A stretch of DNA of 64,000 nucleotides. Origin: Flaviaestuariibacter sp. (GTDB lineage Bacteria; Bacteroidota; Bacteroidia; Chitinophagales; Chitinophagaceae). A program made the position numbers and the translations under genes. The stretch lies in NCBI GenBank assembly GCA_025963645.1, contig JAOQAI010000005.1:124001-188000 (forward strand). The letters are read 5' to 3'. A model generated the notes under the pieces. That model was not told the DNA's origin. It saw only the letters and a program-made list of their open reading frames with translations, and did no database searches. Shown in pieces: positions 39,941 through 49,890 of this stretch (its first letter is position 1; each line of letters opens with the position of its first letter).

Positions 39941-42900
39941 ATGCACATGAGAAAAATTGTATTCAGCTTTTTGCTGGCAATGCTATGTTTTGCAATTGCT
40001 GGTAAGTCCCAAGTTTTAACCATCTCCGGTCGAATTACAGATGATCAGGGAGTACCCATTCCTTCGGCATCCATTGTCATCAAAGGAAAAACTGCAAGCG
40101 GTACTGTGTCAGATGCCCAAGGCAACTTTAAAATTGCTGCATCAAAAGGAAACGTACTGGTAGTGTCCAGTGTTAGTTTCGCCTCCCGCGAAATAACGGT
40201 CGGGTCTAACACAACCCTGGATATTACACTTGCTAGATCTTCTGATGCGCTATCGGAAGTAGTAGTGACTGCTATGGGTATCAGACGTTCTGAGAAGGCG
40301 TTAGGGTACGCTATATCGAAAGTAGATCCTACTACCATGCTACAGAAGTCCGAACCCAACATCCTGAATACACTAGCGGGGAAAGTACCTGGCGTAGATA
40401 TTAGGGCAGGCCAAGGCGCGCCTGGGGCGGCCACTCGCATTCAAATCAGGGGAGTATCCTCCTTCAGCGGATTGAATGAACCATTAATCATTGTGGACGG
40501 GGTTCCTTACAGTAACCCTATTGTAAATACAACCAATCCTTTTGCTGGCGGCGGTACTTATGGCTCAGGATTAAATAACCTTGATCCGAATGATATTGAG
40601 TCTATCAACGTATTGAAAGGGGCAGCAGCAGCGTCTCTTTATGGATCAAGAGGTGTAAATGGGGTAGTGCTGATCACGACTAAATCTGGTGCGCCAAAAA
40701 AAGGAGCCAAATCTCTTAATGTTTCCTACAGAGCCGGTTACAGCACCGAAAAAATAGCCGACATACCTAATTTTCAAAACTCCTACGGTGCCGGGGCTAA
40801 CTTCAGAACTCAGTCTTCTAACGGTTCATGGGGAGCAAAATTTGGGAAAGGAGTTATCTATGATGCCGGCGGTAATGTGATTGGTACGTCTGCCTCGGGC
40901 ATAGACTCCATTCCTGCCACTACATGGGCGACCATGTATGCCTCTTACCCGGAGCTTTTCCCAAATGGGCGCATAGCTTACAAAGCTTATCCAAACAACG
41001 TATCTAATTTGTTCAATACGGGTAGCCTGTCAGAACATTCTATTGGTCTGAATGGGGGGTCTGGCAATTCTCTTTTTAGCGTCACCCTTTCCCGTGTCGA
41101 TCAAAAAGGGTATATCACTAACTCGAGCTATGTAAAAAATAATTTTAGTGTAGGGGGTCAAACCGGCGTAGGTAATCTTACTATCGGAGCCAATATTTCC
41201 TATGCCAGGTCGAAACAGATCGGCGGATTTATTGGACAGGCGCAAAGCTTTTTAAGCCAATGGGGACGTACCTATACCATGGCCCGTAACTGGGATATCG
41301 TGGGATTCCCTTCTGAGAACAGGGCTGGTGCGCAGATCGGGTTTAACGATGGACAATATACCAACCCTGTATGGGCGGCTTACCACAATGTGATTACAAC
41401 CATTGATGACCGCATGGTGGCAAACCTGCGGGCTTCATACAAATTTGCCAAATGGATGCGGGTGGATTTTAATGCCGGCGTCAACAACTATGCATTGTTC
41501 AGGGATCAGATCATCGATAAATCTTCCTTGGGCAGTGCAGACAATGCATTAGGTACACTTACAGAAGTGATCAACCGGCAGCAGGAAATCAATGGCCGGG
41601 TAGTCGCCATATTCACTCCAAAGCTTTCCAGTGATTGGACTTTGGATGTTAACATAGGTTCTGAAATCAATGAAAGAAACAGCCGTGCTCAACAGGTTTA
41701 TGGTGTTGACTTTGTGATTCCGGGCCTGTTTAACCTCACCAATACCCGCCGGCAAACATTTAGCGGTGATAGCAGAACCAAAAGAAGGTTTGTTGGTTTC
41801 TTTGCCGACGCCACTCTTGGCTTCAGAAACTTTGCCTTTCTTAATACCACTGCCAGAACGGATCTCACTTCCACCCTTCCGTATGAGAATGCGCAGTATT
41901 TCTATCCCGGTATTTCAGGGTCACTCGTTTGGACTGATGCATTGGGTCTGAACCCCAAGTGGCTCGATTACGGTAAGATACGTGCCGGTTATGCCCGAGT
42001 GGGTAATGATGCGGGTCCGCATCAAACTCCTGTGTTTGCTCTGAATGCTGCGGGTTTCCTTGGTCAACCTCTTGCTACAAGAGGCGGCACTACTTACGAC
42101 CCGGGACTTACACCGGAATTTGCAACGGAATTGGAGCTTGGTTCTGATATACGCCTTTTTAAGCAACGGCTGGGCTTGGAAGTGACCTGGTATGACAAGA
42201 GATCTACAGGTTTGATTTATCCAATTGGTTTGCCTCAAACAGCAGGATACAGCTCTTTCAATACAAATCTTGGTGAGATTCGCAATACCGGCTGGGAATT
42301 AGGACTTGATCTTAAACCCGTTAGGCTTAAAAATTTCCAGTGGGATATACGAGGTATTTATACCAAGAACACGAATACCGTGGAGAAATTGGTGCCCGGT
42401 CTGTTGCGGGATCAGCTCGGCGGGTTCAACTGGATAGAAGCAGGTTATCCCTATGGTTACCTGCGGGGCTCTTACTCTGCCCGCTCAGAAGATGGTCAGC
42501 TATTGATCAATCCTAATTCAGGTATGCCTTTCCTCGATCCCAACCAGGGAATGGTAGGAGACCCGAATGCAGATTTCAAAGTTGGTCTTACCAACACACT
42601 TTCTTATAAAGGGATCCAGTTAAGTGTTTTGGTTGATGCAACAGTGGGTGGAGATTTTTATTCTGAAACAATAAGCAGTATGCTTGGACGAGGTGTAACA
42701 AAGGATACAGAGGATAGGGAAAAAAACCGCGTTATCTCAGGTATTTATGGAAACCCAACACCGGTGTTAGGCGCAGATGGGTTGAACCATTACACTCCTT
42801 TACTTGTGGGCGGAAAGCCGGTGCGAAACCAAACAAGAGTAACTACCAATGATTTGTTTTTTACCCAAGGCACAGGCGCCAGCTTTGCTACGAACGGCGC

Positions 42901-43177
42901 ATTTGAATACGCGGTGTTTGACGGAACCGTATACCGGTTAAGAGAAATATCATTAGGTTATAGTCTGCCTTCCCAGTGGATAAGCAAACTTAAATTATCA
43001 AATGTTACTCTGTCCCTAAGCGGCCGAAACCTTTGGTTCTTAGCTCCGAATGTGCCGAAACACACCAATTTCGATCCGGATATCAACTCGGTAGTAGGCA
43101 GCGGAACGCAAGGCGTTGAAACGGGCGGTGCGCCAAGTACGAAACGTTACGGTATCAACTTAAATGTAACATTCTAA
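39941..43177 (+). CDS. SusC/RagA family TonB-linked outer membrane protein
   Basis: CarboxypepD_reg-like N-term (ISGRITDDQGVPIPSASIVIKG), plug RIQIRGVSSFSGLNEPLIIVDGVPYSN, SINVLKGAAAASLYGSRGVNGVVLITTKSG. Confidence 0.97.
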   Translation: MHMRKIVFSFLLAMLCFAIAGKSQVLTISGRITDDQGVPIPSASIVIKGKTASGTVSDAQGNFKIAASKGNVLVVSSVSFASREITVGSNTTLDITLARSSDALSEVVVTAMGIRRSEKALGYAISKVDPTTMLQKSEPNILNTLAGKVPGVDIRAGQGAPGAATRIQIRGVSSFSGLNEPLIIVDGVPYSNPIVNTTNPFAGGGTYGSGLNNLDPNDIESINVLKGAAAASLYGSRGVNGVVLITTKSGAPKKGAKSLNVSYRAGYSTEKIADIPNFQNSYGAGANFRTQSSNGSWGAKFGKGVIYDAGGNVIGTSASGIDSIPATTWATMYASYPELFPNGRIAYKAYPNNVSNLFNTGSLSEHSIGLNGGSGNSLFSVTLSRVDQKGYITNSSYVKNNFSVGGQTGVGNLTIGANISYARSKQIGGFIGQAQSFLSQWGRTYTMARNWDIVGFPSENRAGAQIGFNDGQYTNPVWAAYHNVITTIDDRMVANLRASYKFAKWMRVDFNAGVNNYALFRDQIIDKSSLGSADNALGTLTEVINRQQEINGRVVAIFTPKLSSDWTLDVNIGSEINERNSRAQQVYGVDFVIPGLFNLTNTRRQTFSGDSRTKRRFVGFFADATLGFRNFAFLNTTARTDLTSTLPYENAQYFYPGISGSLVWTDALGLNPKWLDYGKIRAGYARVGNDAGPHQTPVFALNAAGFLGQPLATRGGTTYDPGLTPEFATELELGSDIRLFKQRLGLEVTWYDKRSTGLIYPIGLPQTAGYSSFNTNLGEIRNTGWELGLDLKPVRLKNFQWDIRGIYTKNTNTVEKLVPGLLRDQLGGFNWIEAGYPYGYLRGSYSARSEDGQLLINPNSGMPFLDPNQGMVGDPNADFKVGLTNTLSYKGIQLSVLVDATVGGDFYSETISSMLGRGVTKDTEDREKNRVISGIYGNPTPVLGADGLNHYTPLLVGGKPVRNQTRVTTNDLFFTQGTGASFATNGAFEYAVFDGTVYRLREISLGYSLPSQWISKLKLSNVTLSLSGRNLWFLAPNVPKHTNFDPDINSVVGSGTQGVETGGAPSTKRYGINLNVTF

Positions 43178-43198
43178 CCATTAAGTAAAACTTCAATT

Positions 43199-44875
43199 AT
43201 GAGAAGGAAATATTTCATATACTCATTTACAGTGTTACTCTTTGCTTTAGCAGGAGTTAGTTGTAAAAAATTTCTTGATGTAAATCAGAATCTTAATAAT
43301 CCCACGCCGGCCTCTGTGCAACTATCGTTTGTATTGAGTGCCGCGGAGCGTAATATTTCAAATAACCTTGCTTTAGGAACCGGGTTAGGTAATACTATGG
43401 CGGTGTACACTCACCAAATAACGGGTCGTGTGGCTGCTGACAGGTATGGTGCCGGCTCTTCTGGATGGGAGGGTTTATACGGCGCCATCTCTAATCTAAA
43501 CGTAATCATTAACCGCGGAACGGCTGAGAAGCGGTTTGTGTATGTAGGCATTTCCAAAATCCTGAAGGCCTATACATTTAGTATGATGGTTGACGTTTGG
43601 GGAGATGTGCCTTATTCTGAGTTTGATCGTTTTGAGGAAGGTATAACACAACCTAAGTTTGACAAAGGCATCGAGATCTACCCGAAGCTTATTGCGTTAA
43701 TAGATGAGGGCATTGCTGATCTTAATAATCCCACGGTCAACCCTTCTAAGCCGGGCGCCGACGATTATATTTATAAGGGTAATGTAACTAACTGGATCAA
43801 AGCTGCCAATACAATCAAGCTCAAACTTTACACACAAGTGAGGTTAGTACAGAATGTTCAGGCACAGGTAACGGCATTGCTGGCATCTCCCGCTACGTTG
43901 ATCAATTCACATGCAGAAAGCTTTATGATGCCCTATGGCCCGATCGGCGCTACCGATGACAGGCACCCTGCTTTTGGCGACTATAACGCGACACAACGGG
44001 GCGGACAGCTTTTCAGCCCATGGTTATATGAAATCATGAAGGGAAGGAATGCGACTATTTTAAACGGACTTACTGATCCACGAATTCCTTACTACGTATA
44101 TAACCAGAAATCTGCGCCAGGTGGTACAAACCCTACGCCTGAAAACTGCACTGACTTCCGTGACGGTGGTTTCATTTCGATCCTGTTTGGTTCTAATGGA
44201 AGTTGTCGCGATGGTTCTAACAGTCAAACCTATTCCCTGGTCGGCATCTATCCATCCGGTGGCCGCTATGATGATGGTGCGGCAAGAAGCATCAATTCGA
44301 TAGGAGCACAAAATGCCGGCACAGGCGCTCGTCCACATGAGTTTATTACATACGCAGACAGGCTGTATCTCGAGGCTGAATTAATTCACGCAGGGTTAGC
44401 TCCCGGAGATGCACGTTTAGCCTTTAGCAAAGCATTAGATGCGTCTTTTGCCCACGTTGACAACGTGATTGTCAACTTTGTAAAGCCGGGTTCTGCAGGG
44501 GCTGCACAAACCGTTCCGGCCATCGCTACCCTCCCCGCCACTACCACCTACAAGGCAGGTGTGCTTGCAGCTTATGACGCGGGTAATGCTGCAAAAAAAC
44601 TGGAGTATATCATGACAGAAAAATGGATCAACCGGATTGAAAATCCTGTTGATAATTATACCGATTACCGCAGAACGGGCTATCCAGTGTTGTTTGCACC
44701 TGCCCCAGAAGGAAATGTTACCAGCGTGACAGGTCCTAACGGCGTAGTTACGCCAGTGCAAAACGACAGAAAGTATCCCTGGTCCCTGCCATTCAGTGCC
44801 ACAGAGATTGGATTGAATTCAAACGCGCCACCGCAAAAAGTACCTGAATCATTTAAAGTATTCTGGCAGCCTTAA
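43199..44875 (+). CDS. SusD/RagB family nutrient-binding lipoprotein
   Basis: Lipobox LAGVSCKKFLDVNQNLNNPTPAS; follows SusC; VDVWGDVPYSEF, FITYADRLYLEAELI typical of SusD-like. Confidence 0.94.
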   Translation: MRRKYFIYSFTVLLFALAGVSCKKFLDVNQNLNNPTPASVQLSFVLSAAERNISNNLALGTGLGNTMAVYTHQITGRVAADRYGAGSSGWEGLYGAISNLNVIINRGTAEKRFVYVGISKILKAYTFSMMVDVWGDVPYSEFDRFEEGITQPKFDKGIEIYPKLIALIDEGIADLNNPTVNPSKPGADDYIYKGNVTNWIKAANTIKLKLYTQVRLVQNVQAQVTALLASPATLINSHAESFMMPYGPIGATDDRHPAFGDYNATQRGGQLFSPWLYEIMKGRNATILNGLTDPRIPYYVYNQKSAPGGTNPTPENCTDFRDGGFISILFGSNGSCRDGSNSQTYSLVGIYPSGGRYDDGAARSINSIGAQNAGTGARPHEFITYADRLYLEAELIHAGLAPGDARLAFSKALDASFAHVDNVIVNFVKPGSAGAAQTVPAIATLPATTTYKAGVLAAYDAGNAAKKLEYIMTEKWINRIENPVDNYTDYRRTGYPVLFAPAPEGNVTSVTGPNGVVTPVQNDRKYPWSLPFSATEIGLNSNAPPQKVPESFKVFWQP

Positions 44876-44905
44876 TTGTTCGCTTACTATTTAAACAAAC
44901 AGATT

Positions 44906-45433
44906 ATGAAACGTAGAAAAATAAACCTATTTACAGCCATTGCGTTTGGGGCTATTATTATTTTCACTGGATGTTCTAAAGATGATGGTGCTATTCCGGA
45001 AAGAATTACTATCGAAGATGTGCCTGTGATTTCCACTAATCTTGAAGCAGGGGGCACTGCCGCAAACATTACTTTCGGCAACCAGGCTGCTTTTCAGGGC
45101 AAGTTTAAAGTAGGACTGTTCTTTCCTGGAGCAGCGGCGCCGGCAAAGGTTGATATCGTCGTCAGGAAAAATGGTTCTGCTGGAAATGTGAAATTGTATA
45201 AGTCCGATGTGACGGCATTACCGGCCAACTTCACTGTAACGGCTGCCGAAATTGTAACGCTTTTTGGTGCGCCACTTGCGTTGAATGATACCTACGATTT
45301 TGCTCCGGATATTTACGTCGGGGCGAAAAAGTACGAGGCTTTTCCTGCAGTTGGCTTAGGTTCCGGTGCAGGAGTAAGCGGGATGTCTTCCGTGGGGTTT
45401 GGAGAATTTGTACGCTTTACGGTACGAAACTAG
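44906..45433 (+). CDS. Hypothetical SusCD-associated lipoprotein
   Basis: MKRRKINLFTAIAFGAIIIFTGCSKDDGAIPE lipobox; follows susD-like gene and precedes the terminator. Confidence 0.75.
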   Translation: MKRRKINLFTAIAFGAIIIFTGCSKDDGAIPERITIEDVPVISTNLEAGGTAANITFGNQAAFQGKFKVGLFFPGAAAPAKVDIVVRKNGSAGNVKLYKSDVTALPANFTVTAAEIVTLFGAPLALNDTYDFAPDIYVGAKKYEAFPAVGLGSGAGVSGMSSVGFGEFVRFTVRN

Positions 45434-45461
45434 TAGGCTATCTCTAAATCTGAAAAGCTTA

Positions 45462-45499
45462 GCAAATAGAGTGTGTCAAGTTTGATACACTCTATTTGC
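45462..45499 (+). terminator. Terminator of the SusCD operon
   Basis: GCAAATAGAGTGT...ACACTCTATTTGC, 13-bp perfect arms. Confidence 0.75.
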
Positions 45500-45612
45500 G
45501 TTTTCAGAACGTGCCAGTTAATACTTTTCTCTGCAACCATCTATTTGAGAAAGGAACATTCGTCAAGACAAGAAAATATTACGTTTTATAGCAAACTCTG
45601 TAATTTCCCCCT

Positions 45613-46836
45613 GTGAATTTCCTCTTTGCCTGGCGCTACTTTAAAGCAAAAAAATCCACCAATGCCATCAATATCATTGCATGGATCTCTATCGTAGCCA
45701 TTATGGTCGGCGCGGCGGCGTTGATATTGGTGCTGAGCGTTTTTAATGGCTTCGAGGATTTGGTAAAGTCGCTCTATTCTTCTTTTTACCCTGATTTTCG
45801 CATCACGCCGGTTTCTGGCAAAACCCTCACACTTACCCAGCAGCAATTAGCCAGAATTCGCGGTATCCGTGGCATCCAGGAACTGTCACTGACGGTGGAA
45901 GAAAAGGCCTTGCTTCAAAATGGCGAGTACCAGTCTATTGTCTATTTGAAAGGTGTGGATGATTCGTATAAGAGAGTGAATAATGTGGCGGATCATATTG
46001 TAAAAGGGGTATTTGAGTTGGGCACTGCCGAAGCGCCACTGCTGGTGCTGGGTGCAGGAGTGGAAAATGCTATTGGTGTGCAAAGCGACCGCAATCTTTC
46101 GCCGCTACTTGCCTATCTGCCACGCAAAGGCAGCGTAGATATGTCCGACCCGCTGCAGTCGGTCAGTGCCGACACCCTTAACACTTCCGGCGCTTTTGTT
46201 ATCCAGCAGGATTTTGATGATAAATATGCGCTTACCAACATCGGGTTTATGAAGGCTATGCTGGAGTTGCCGGAAGATGTATACAGCACGGCAGAGATCA
46301 GGGCGAACGTTACCGAGGACGCCGATGCGATTCAACAGGCTTTGCAGGCTACATTGGGTGGAAGCTATGTGGTGCAAAACCGTTACGAGCAGAACCGTAG
46401 TCTCTATGCTGTTATGCGGGCAGAAAAATGGGTTATCTATGCCATCCTTTCCCTGATATTAGTGGTGGCTGCGTTTAATATGATCGGCTCGCTTACCATG
46501 CTGGTGCTGGAAAAGAAGGAAGACATCAGTGTGTTGCATGCTTTGGGCGCCAGCCGCCGCACCATTCAAAATATCTTCATCAGCGAAGGCTTTTTACTGG
46601 CGGTTATTGGCGGCGGAGCAGGCATTCTTATCGCTCTTGGCCTGGCATTGGCGCAGATAAAATACAAGCTGATTCCGCTTACCGGCGGCTCCTTCCTTAT
46701 TGATTATTTCCCGGTTAAGCTCAACCCCTGGGATTTTGTGCTGGTCATTTCAACGATAGTCGTTATTGCTCTTGTGGCTTCCTACATTCCTGCCCGAAAG
46801 GCAGCACAGCAGCAGTTTTTATTGCGAGAAGAGTAG
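45613..46836 (+). CDS. ABC transporter permease, LolC/E (FtsX-like) family
   Basis: GTG start; NFLFAWRYFKAKKSTNAINIIAWISIVAIMVGAAALILVLSVFNGFEDLV; GSLTMLVLEKKEDISVLHALGASRRTIQNIFISEG. Confidence 0.92.
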   Translation: MNFLFAWRYFKAKKSTNAINIIAWISIVAIMVGAAALILVLSVFNGFEDLVKSLYSSFYPDFRITPVSGKTLTLTQQQLARIRGIRGIQELSLTVEEKALLQNGEYQSIVYLKGVDDSYKRVNNVADHIVKGVFELGTAEAPLLVLGAGVENAIGVQSDRNLSPLLAYLPRKGSVDMSDPLQSVSADTLNTSGAFVIQQDFDDKYALTNIGFMKAMLELPEDVYSTAEIRANVTEDADAIQQALQATLGGSYVVQNRYEQNRSLYAVMRAEKWVIYAILSLILVVAAFNMIGSLTMLVLEKKEDISVLHALGASRRTIQNIFISEGFLLAVIGGGAGILIALGLALAQIKYKLIPLTGGSFLIDYFPVKLNPWDFVLVISTIVVIALVASYIPARKAAQQQFLLREE

Positions 46837-46920
46837 AAGGAGCTTATTGATGATTGTTGGAAAAATGTTCAATAATCAATGCTCAATGTTCAAGGCACAA
46901 GCGGGCTTTTTTTTTAGCAT

Positions 46921-46993
46921 GAGATGGCTTCGTTCTTCGCCATGACGGGTCGCTTATATTTACGAGATTGCTTCGCGAGGTGCTCGCCATGAC
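46921..46993. repeat. Two imperfect tandem units of a GAGATnGCTTCG...CGCCATGACG element
   Basis: GAGATGGCTTCGTTCTTCGCCATGACG (46921-46947) and GAGATTGCTTCGCGAGGTGCTCGCCATGACG (46964 onward). Confidence 0.7.
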
Positions 46994-47005
46994 GAAGGCA
47001 TCTAC

Positions 47006-47032
47006 GACCTAAGTTCCCCCTTTAGGGGGACA
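47006..47032. repeat. CCCCCTTTAGGGGG palindromic element (inverted copy of 33948-33974)
   Basis: GACCTAAGTTCCCCCTTTAGGGGGACA; 26 of 27 nt match the reverse complement of 33948-33974. Confidence 0.75.
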
Positions 47033-47052
47033 GGGGGTGAGGACAGGAGCAT

Positions 47053-47886
47053 CTAATAATCTCCCAGCGTCTCCGGCAGCTGCTCGAACGCCCTTGCCAG
47101 TTGTTCGTCGCTCGGCGCCACGCCATGCCAGTTGTGGTCGTTTTCCATAAAGTCAACACCTTTGCCCATGATCGTATGCATGATGATAGCGATAGGTTTT
47201 CCTTTGCCTACCATTGCTTTGGCTTCGGTCAGGGTATGTACCACTTCATCCATATCATTACCATTCATTTCCATGGTGTACCAGCCAAACGCATCAAACT
47301 TTTCCCGGATATTGCCAAGCGCATTCACTTTATAAGTAGGTCCGTCAATTTGCTGCCCGTTCCAATCAATGATGGAAACCAGGTTATCCACGTTTTTATT
47401 AGGGGCAAACATGATCGCTTCCCAATTTTGGCCCTCCTGCAACTCCCCATCGCCATGTAGAGAAAAGACCACATTATTATCATTGTTTAGCTTTTTGGCC
47501 AAAGCCACTCCAATGGCCACACTCATCCCTTGTCCTAATGAACCGGTGGCGATGCGTACTCCCGGCAATCCTTCGTGGGTAGTCGGGTGACCTTGCAACC
47601 TCGAATTTATTTTGCGGAAAGTGTTTAACTCTTTCACATCGAAATAACCCGAACGGGCCAACACGGAATAAAAAACCGGTGAAATATGGCCATTGGACAT
47701 GATAAAAACATCTTCCTCCTTAGCATTCATATCAAAAGAAGGACTGTGACGCATAATGTTGAAATACAGTGCAGTAAGCAGATCGGCACATCCCAGCGAG
47801 CCGCCCGGATGCCCACTGTTCACTCCATGGACCATGCGTAAAATGTCTCTTCTGACTTGGCTGGCGATTTCGGGAAGGGTTGGCAT
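47053..47886 (-). CDS. Transketolase, N-terminal subunit
   Basis: VNSGHPGGSLGCADLLTALYF; GSLGQGMSVAIGVALAKK; SLHGDGELQEGQNWEAIMFA (ThDP-binding); IMHTIMGKGVDFMEN. Confidence 0.93.
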   Translation of the reverse strand: MPTLPEIASQVRRDILRMVHGVNSGHPGGSLGCADLLTALYFNIMRHSPSFDMNAKEEDVFIMSNGHISPVFYSVLARSGYFDVKELNTFRKINSRLQGHPTTHEGLPGVRIATGSLGQGMSVAIGVALAKKLNNDNNVVFSLHGDGELQEGQNWEAIMFAPNKNVDNLVSIIDWNGQQIDGPTYKVNALGNIREKFDAFGWYTMEMNGNDMDEVVHTLTEAKAMVGKGKPIAIIMHTIMGKGVDFMENDHNWHGVAPSDEQLARAFEQLPETLGDY

Positions 47887-48082
47887 AAAAATTATAAAGT
47901 TTAAACGCTGAATGAGAAGTAATTATGTAATCAGCGCTGCAAATGTGCAACCTTTTTCTTTTCTATTCATCTATGACGGTACAAATACTAAGTGGAAATC
48001 AATATTTATTGTTGATTTCATAACGAATCCTATTTTGCCGCCTGACCTTGAAAACTTACTTTTGTGACCCAAACCATACAGT

Positions 48083-49216
48083 ATGCTTAATGTGCTCTTG
48101 ACTGCGTCGGTTTCTTTTGTTATCACCTTCCTTGCCATTCCTGTTATTATTAGAATGGCGGAGCAAAAGAAATTATATGACCTGCCGGATGCCCGCAAGC
48201 TGCATACAAAGCCAATTGCCTCCTTAGGTGGCGTTGGTATCTACATCGGTTTTTCGTTGGCTTGTCTTCTCTTTGTTTCCTCCCAGGTCAATCCTGAATT
48301 TCAATATTTCTTCGCTGCAGCTTCTGTTATCTTCTTTTTAGGAATTAAAGATGACATCCTGATCCTGAGCGCTACCAAGAAGCTTATTGGCCAGATTGCT
48401 GCGGCAGCCATCATTATTCACATGGCGGACATTCGGATTACCAGCATGCATGGCTTGTTTGGTATAAACGAGTTGCCGGAGGCATTTAGTCTTGCTCTTT
48501 CCTACATCACATTTGTTGTCATTATCAATGCTTTTAATTTAATTGACGGCGTGGATGGTTTAGCCGGAACCTTGGGATTGCTCACTATGTGTGTTTTTGG
48601 CGCCTATTTCTATATGATAGACCAGGTAGCCTACGCTATTCTTTCTTTTGCTATGGCGGGAAGCCTGGTGGCTTTTCTTATCTTTAATTATAACCCTGCG
48701 AAGATATTTATGGGTGATTCCGGGTCGCTTTTGCTTGGGTTGGTTAATTCGATATTAGTGATCAAATTCATCGCGGTTGCCGATTCTCCGCTTGTTACGT
48801 TTCCGGTTCAATCGGCGGTAGCGGTTGGATTTGCCATCTTAATGGTGCCCCTGGCAGATACACTGCGGGTATTCAGCATCCGCATTTTCCATGGCCGCTC
48901 GCCATTTTCACCCGATCGTAATCACTTTCATCACATGCTGCTGGACAGGGGCATGAACCATAAATACGTAACATTCTGCTGCTTGCTGCTTAATATGCTT
49001 TTTATCAGCATCGCTTATTTCGGCAGAGGCTTAGGACCCACGTATGTAATGCTGACCATTTTGGCGGTGGCCTTAGGCGTTTTGGGTATGATCATGTATT
49101 CGAAAAGGGCGGAGCTTGCTACCGCCAGCCAAATGCAAACGAACGCCGAGCCTGTCTATCATTCTATTACTAAAGTAGTTCCCATTACTACCGAGGCAGC
49201 CGTAGCAGAGAATTAA
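48083..49216 (+). CDS. Glycosyltransferase family 4, WecA/TagO/MraY-like phospho-sugar transferase
   Basis: DLPDARKLHTKPIASLGGVGIYIGF; AFNLIDGVDGLAGTLG; FMGDSGSLLLG; RNHFHHMLLDRG. Confidence 0.93.
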   Translation: MLNVLLTASVSFVITFLAIPVIIRMAEQKKLYDLPDARKLHTKPIASLGGVGIYIGFSLACLLFVSSQVNPEFQYFFAAASVIFFLGIKDDILILSATKKLIGQIAAAAIIIHMADIRITSMHGLFGINELPEAFSLALSYITFVVIINAFNLIDGVDGLAGTLGLLTMCVFGAYFYMIDQVAYAILSFAMAGSLVAFLIFNYNPAKIFMGDSGSLLLGLVNSILVIKFIAVADSPLVTFPVQSAVAVGFAILMVPLADTLRVFSIRIFHGRSPFSPDRNHFHHMLLDRGMNHKYVTFCCLLLNMLFISIAYFGRGLGPTYVMLTILAVALGVLGMIMYSKRAELATASQMQTNAEPVYHSITKVVPITTEAAVAEN

Positions 49217-49275
49217 AAGTTCTGTGTTTTGTTTTGCAGGTGCATTAGTTTTGCACCACTAAATTTCTAATTTCT

Positions 49276-49839
49276 ATGTCTGAAGAAGTGACGCTGACGC
49301 TTGAAATGGCGGATGAAACAATGGTTAAAGCTTTGTCCCATTTAGAAACAGAACTGGTGAAAATTCGTGCGGGAAAGGCTAACCCGCAAATGCTTGATGG
49401 GATTACGGTTGACTATTATGGCACACCTACCGCGCTAAACCAGGTTGCCAATATAAGCGTCGCGGATGCCCGCACCCTCACCATACAGCCTTGGGAGCGT
49501 AATATGCTTCAGCCTATTGAGCGGTCTATTATTAACTCAAACATTGGGTTGAATCCGCAGAATGACGGAAGCATTATCCGCCTTTTCCTGCCGCCCCTGA
49601 CAGAGGAGCGGAGAAGAGAATTGGTGAAAAGGGCACAGGGCGAAGGCGAGAACTGCCGGATTGCTATCCGCAATATTCGGCGCGATGCCATCGAGAGCAT
49701 TAAGAAGGCTCAAAAAGAAGGGCTGAGCGAAGACATGGCTAAGGATGCGGAAGCTGATATCCAGGAAATCACAAACAAGAATATCGCATCCGTGGAGAAG
49801 CTGTTAATTGCCAAAGAGAAAGATATTATGGCAATTTAA
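49276..49839 (+). CDS. frr: Ribosome recycling factor
   Basis: ALSHLETELVKIRAGKANPQMLDGITVDYYGTPTALNQVANISVADARTLTIQPWE; IRNIRRDAIESIKKAQKEG. Confidence 0.97.
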   Translation: MSEEVTLTLEMADETMVKALSHLETELVKIRAGKANPQMLDGITVDYYGTPTALNQVANISVADARTLTIQPWERNMLQPIERSIINSNIGLNPQNDGSIIRLFLPPLTEERRRELVKRAQGEGENCRIAIRNIRRDAIESIKKAQKEGLSEDMAKDAEADIQEITNKNIASVEKLLIAKEKDIMAI

Positions 49840-49890
49840 TTCTGGTTGATAGTTCATCGCAAAAAGCTCCTTAGAATAAACTATTGACCA

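Noticed and set aside
46921-46998. Possible CRISPR-like repeat pair
   Set aside because: Only two imperfect units with short unequal spacing and no cas genes; better explained as an intergenic palindromic repeat.
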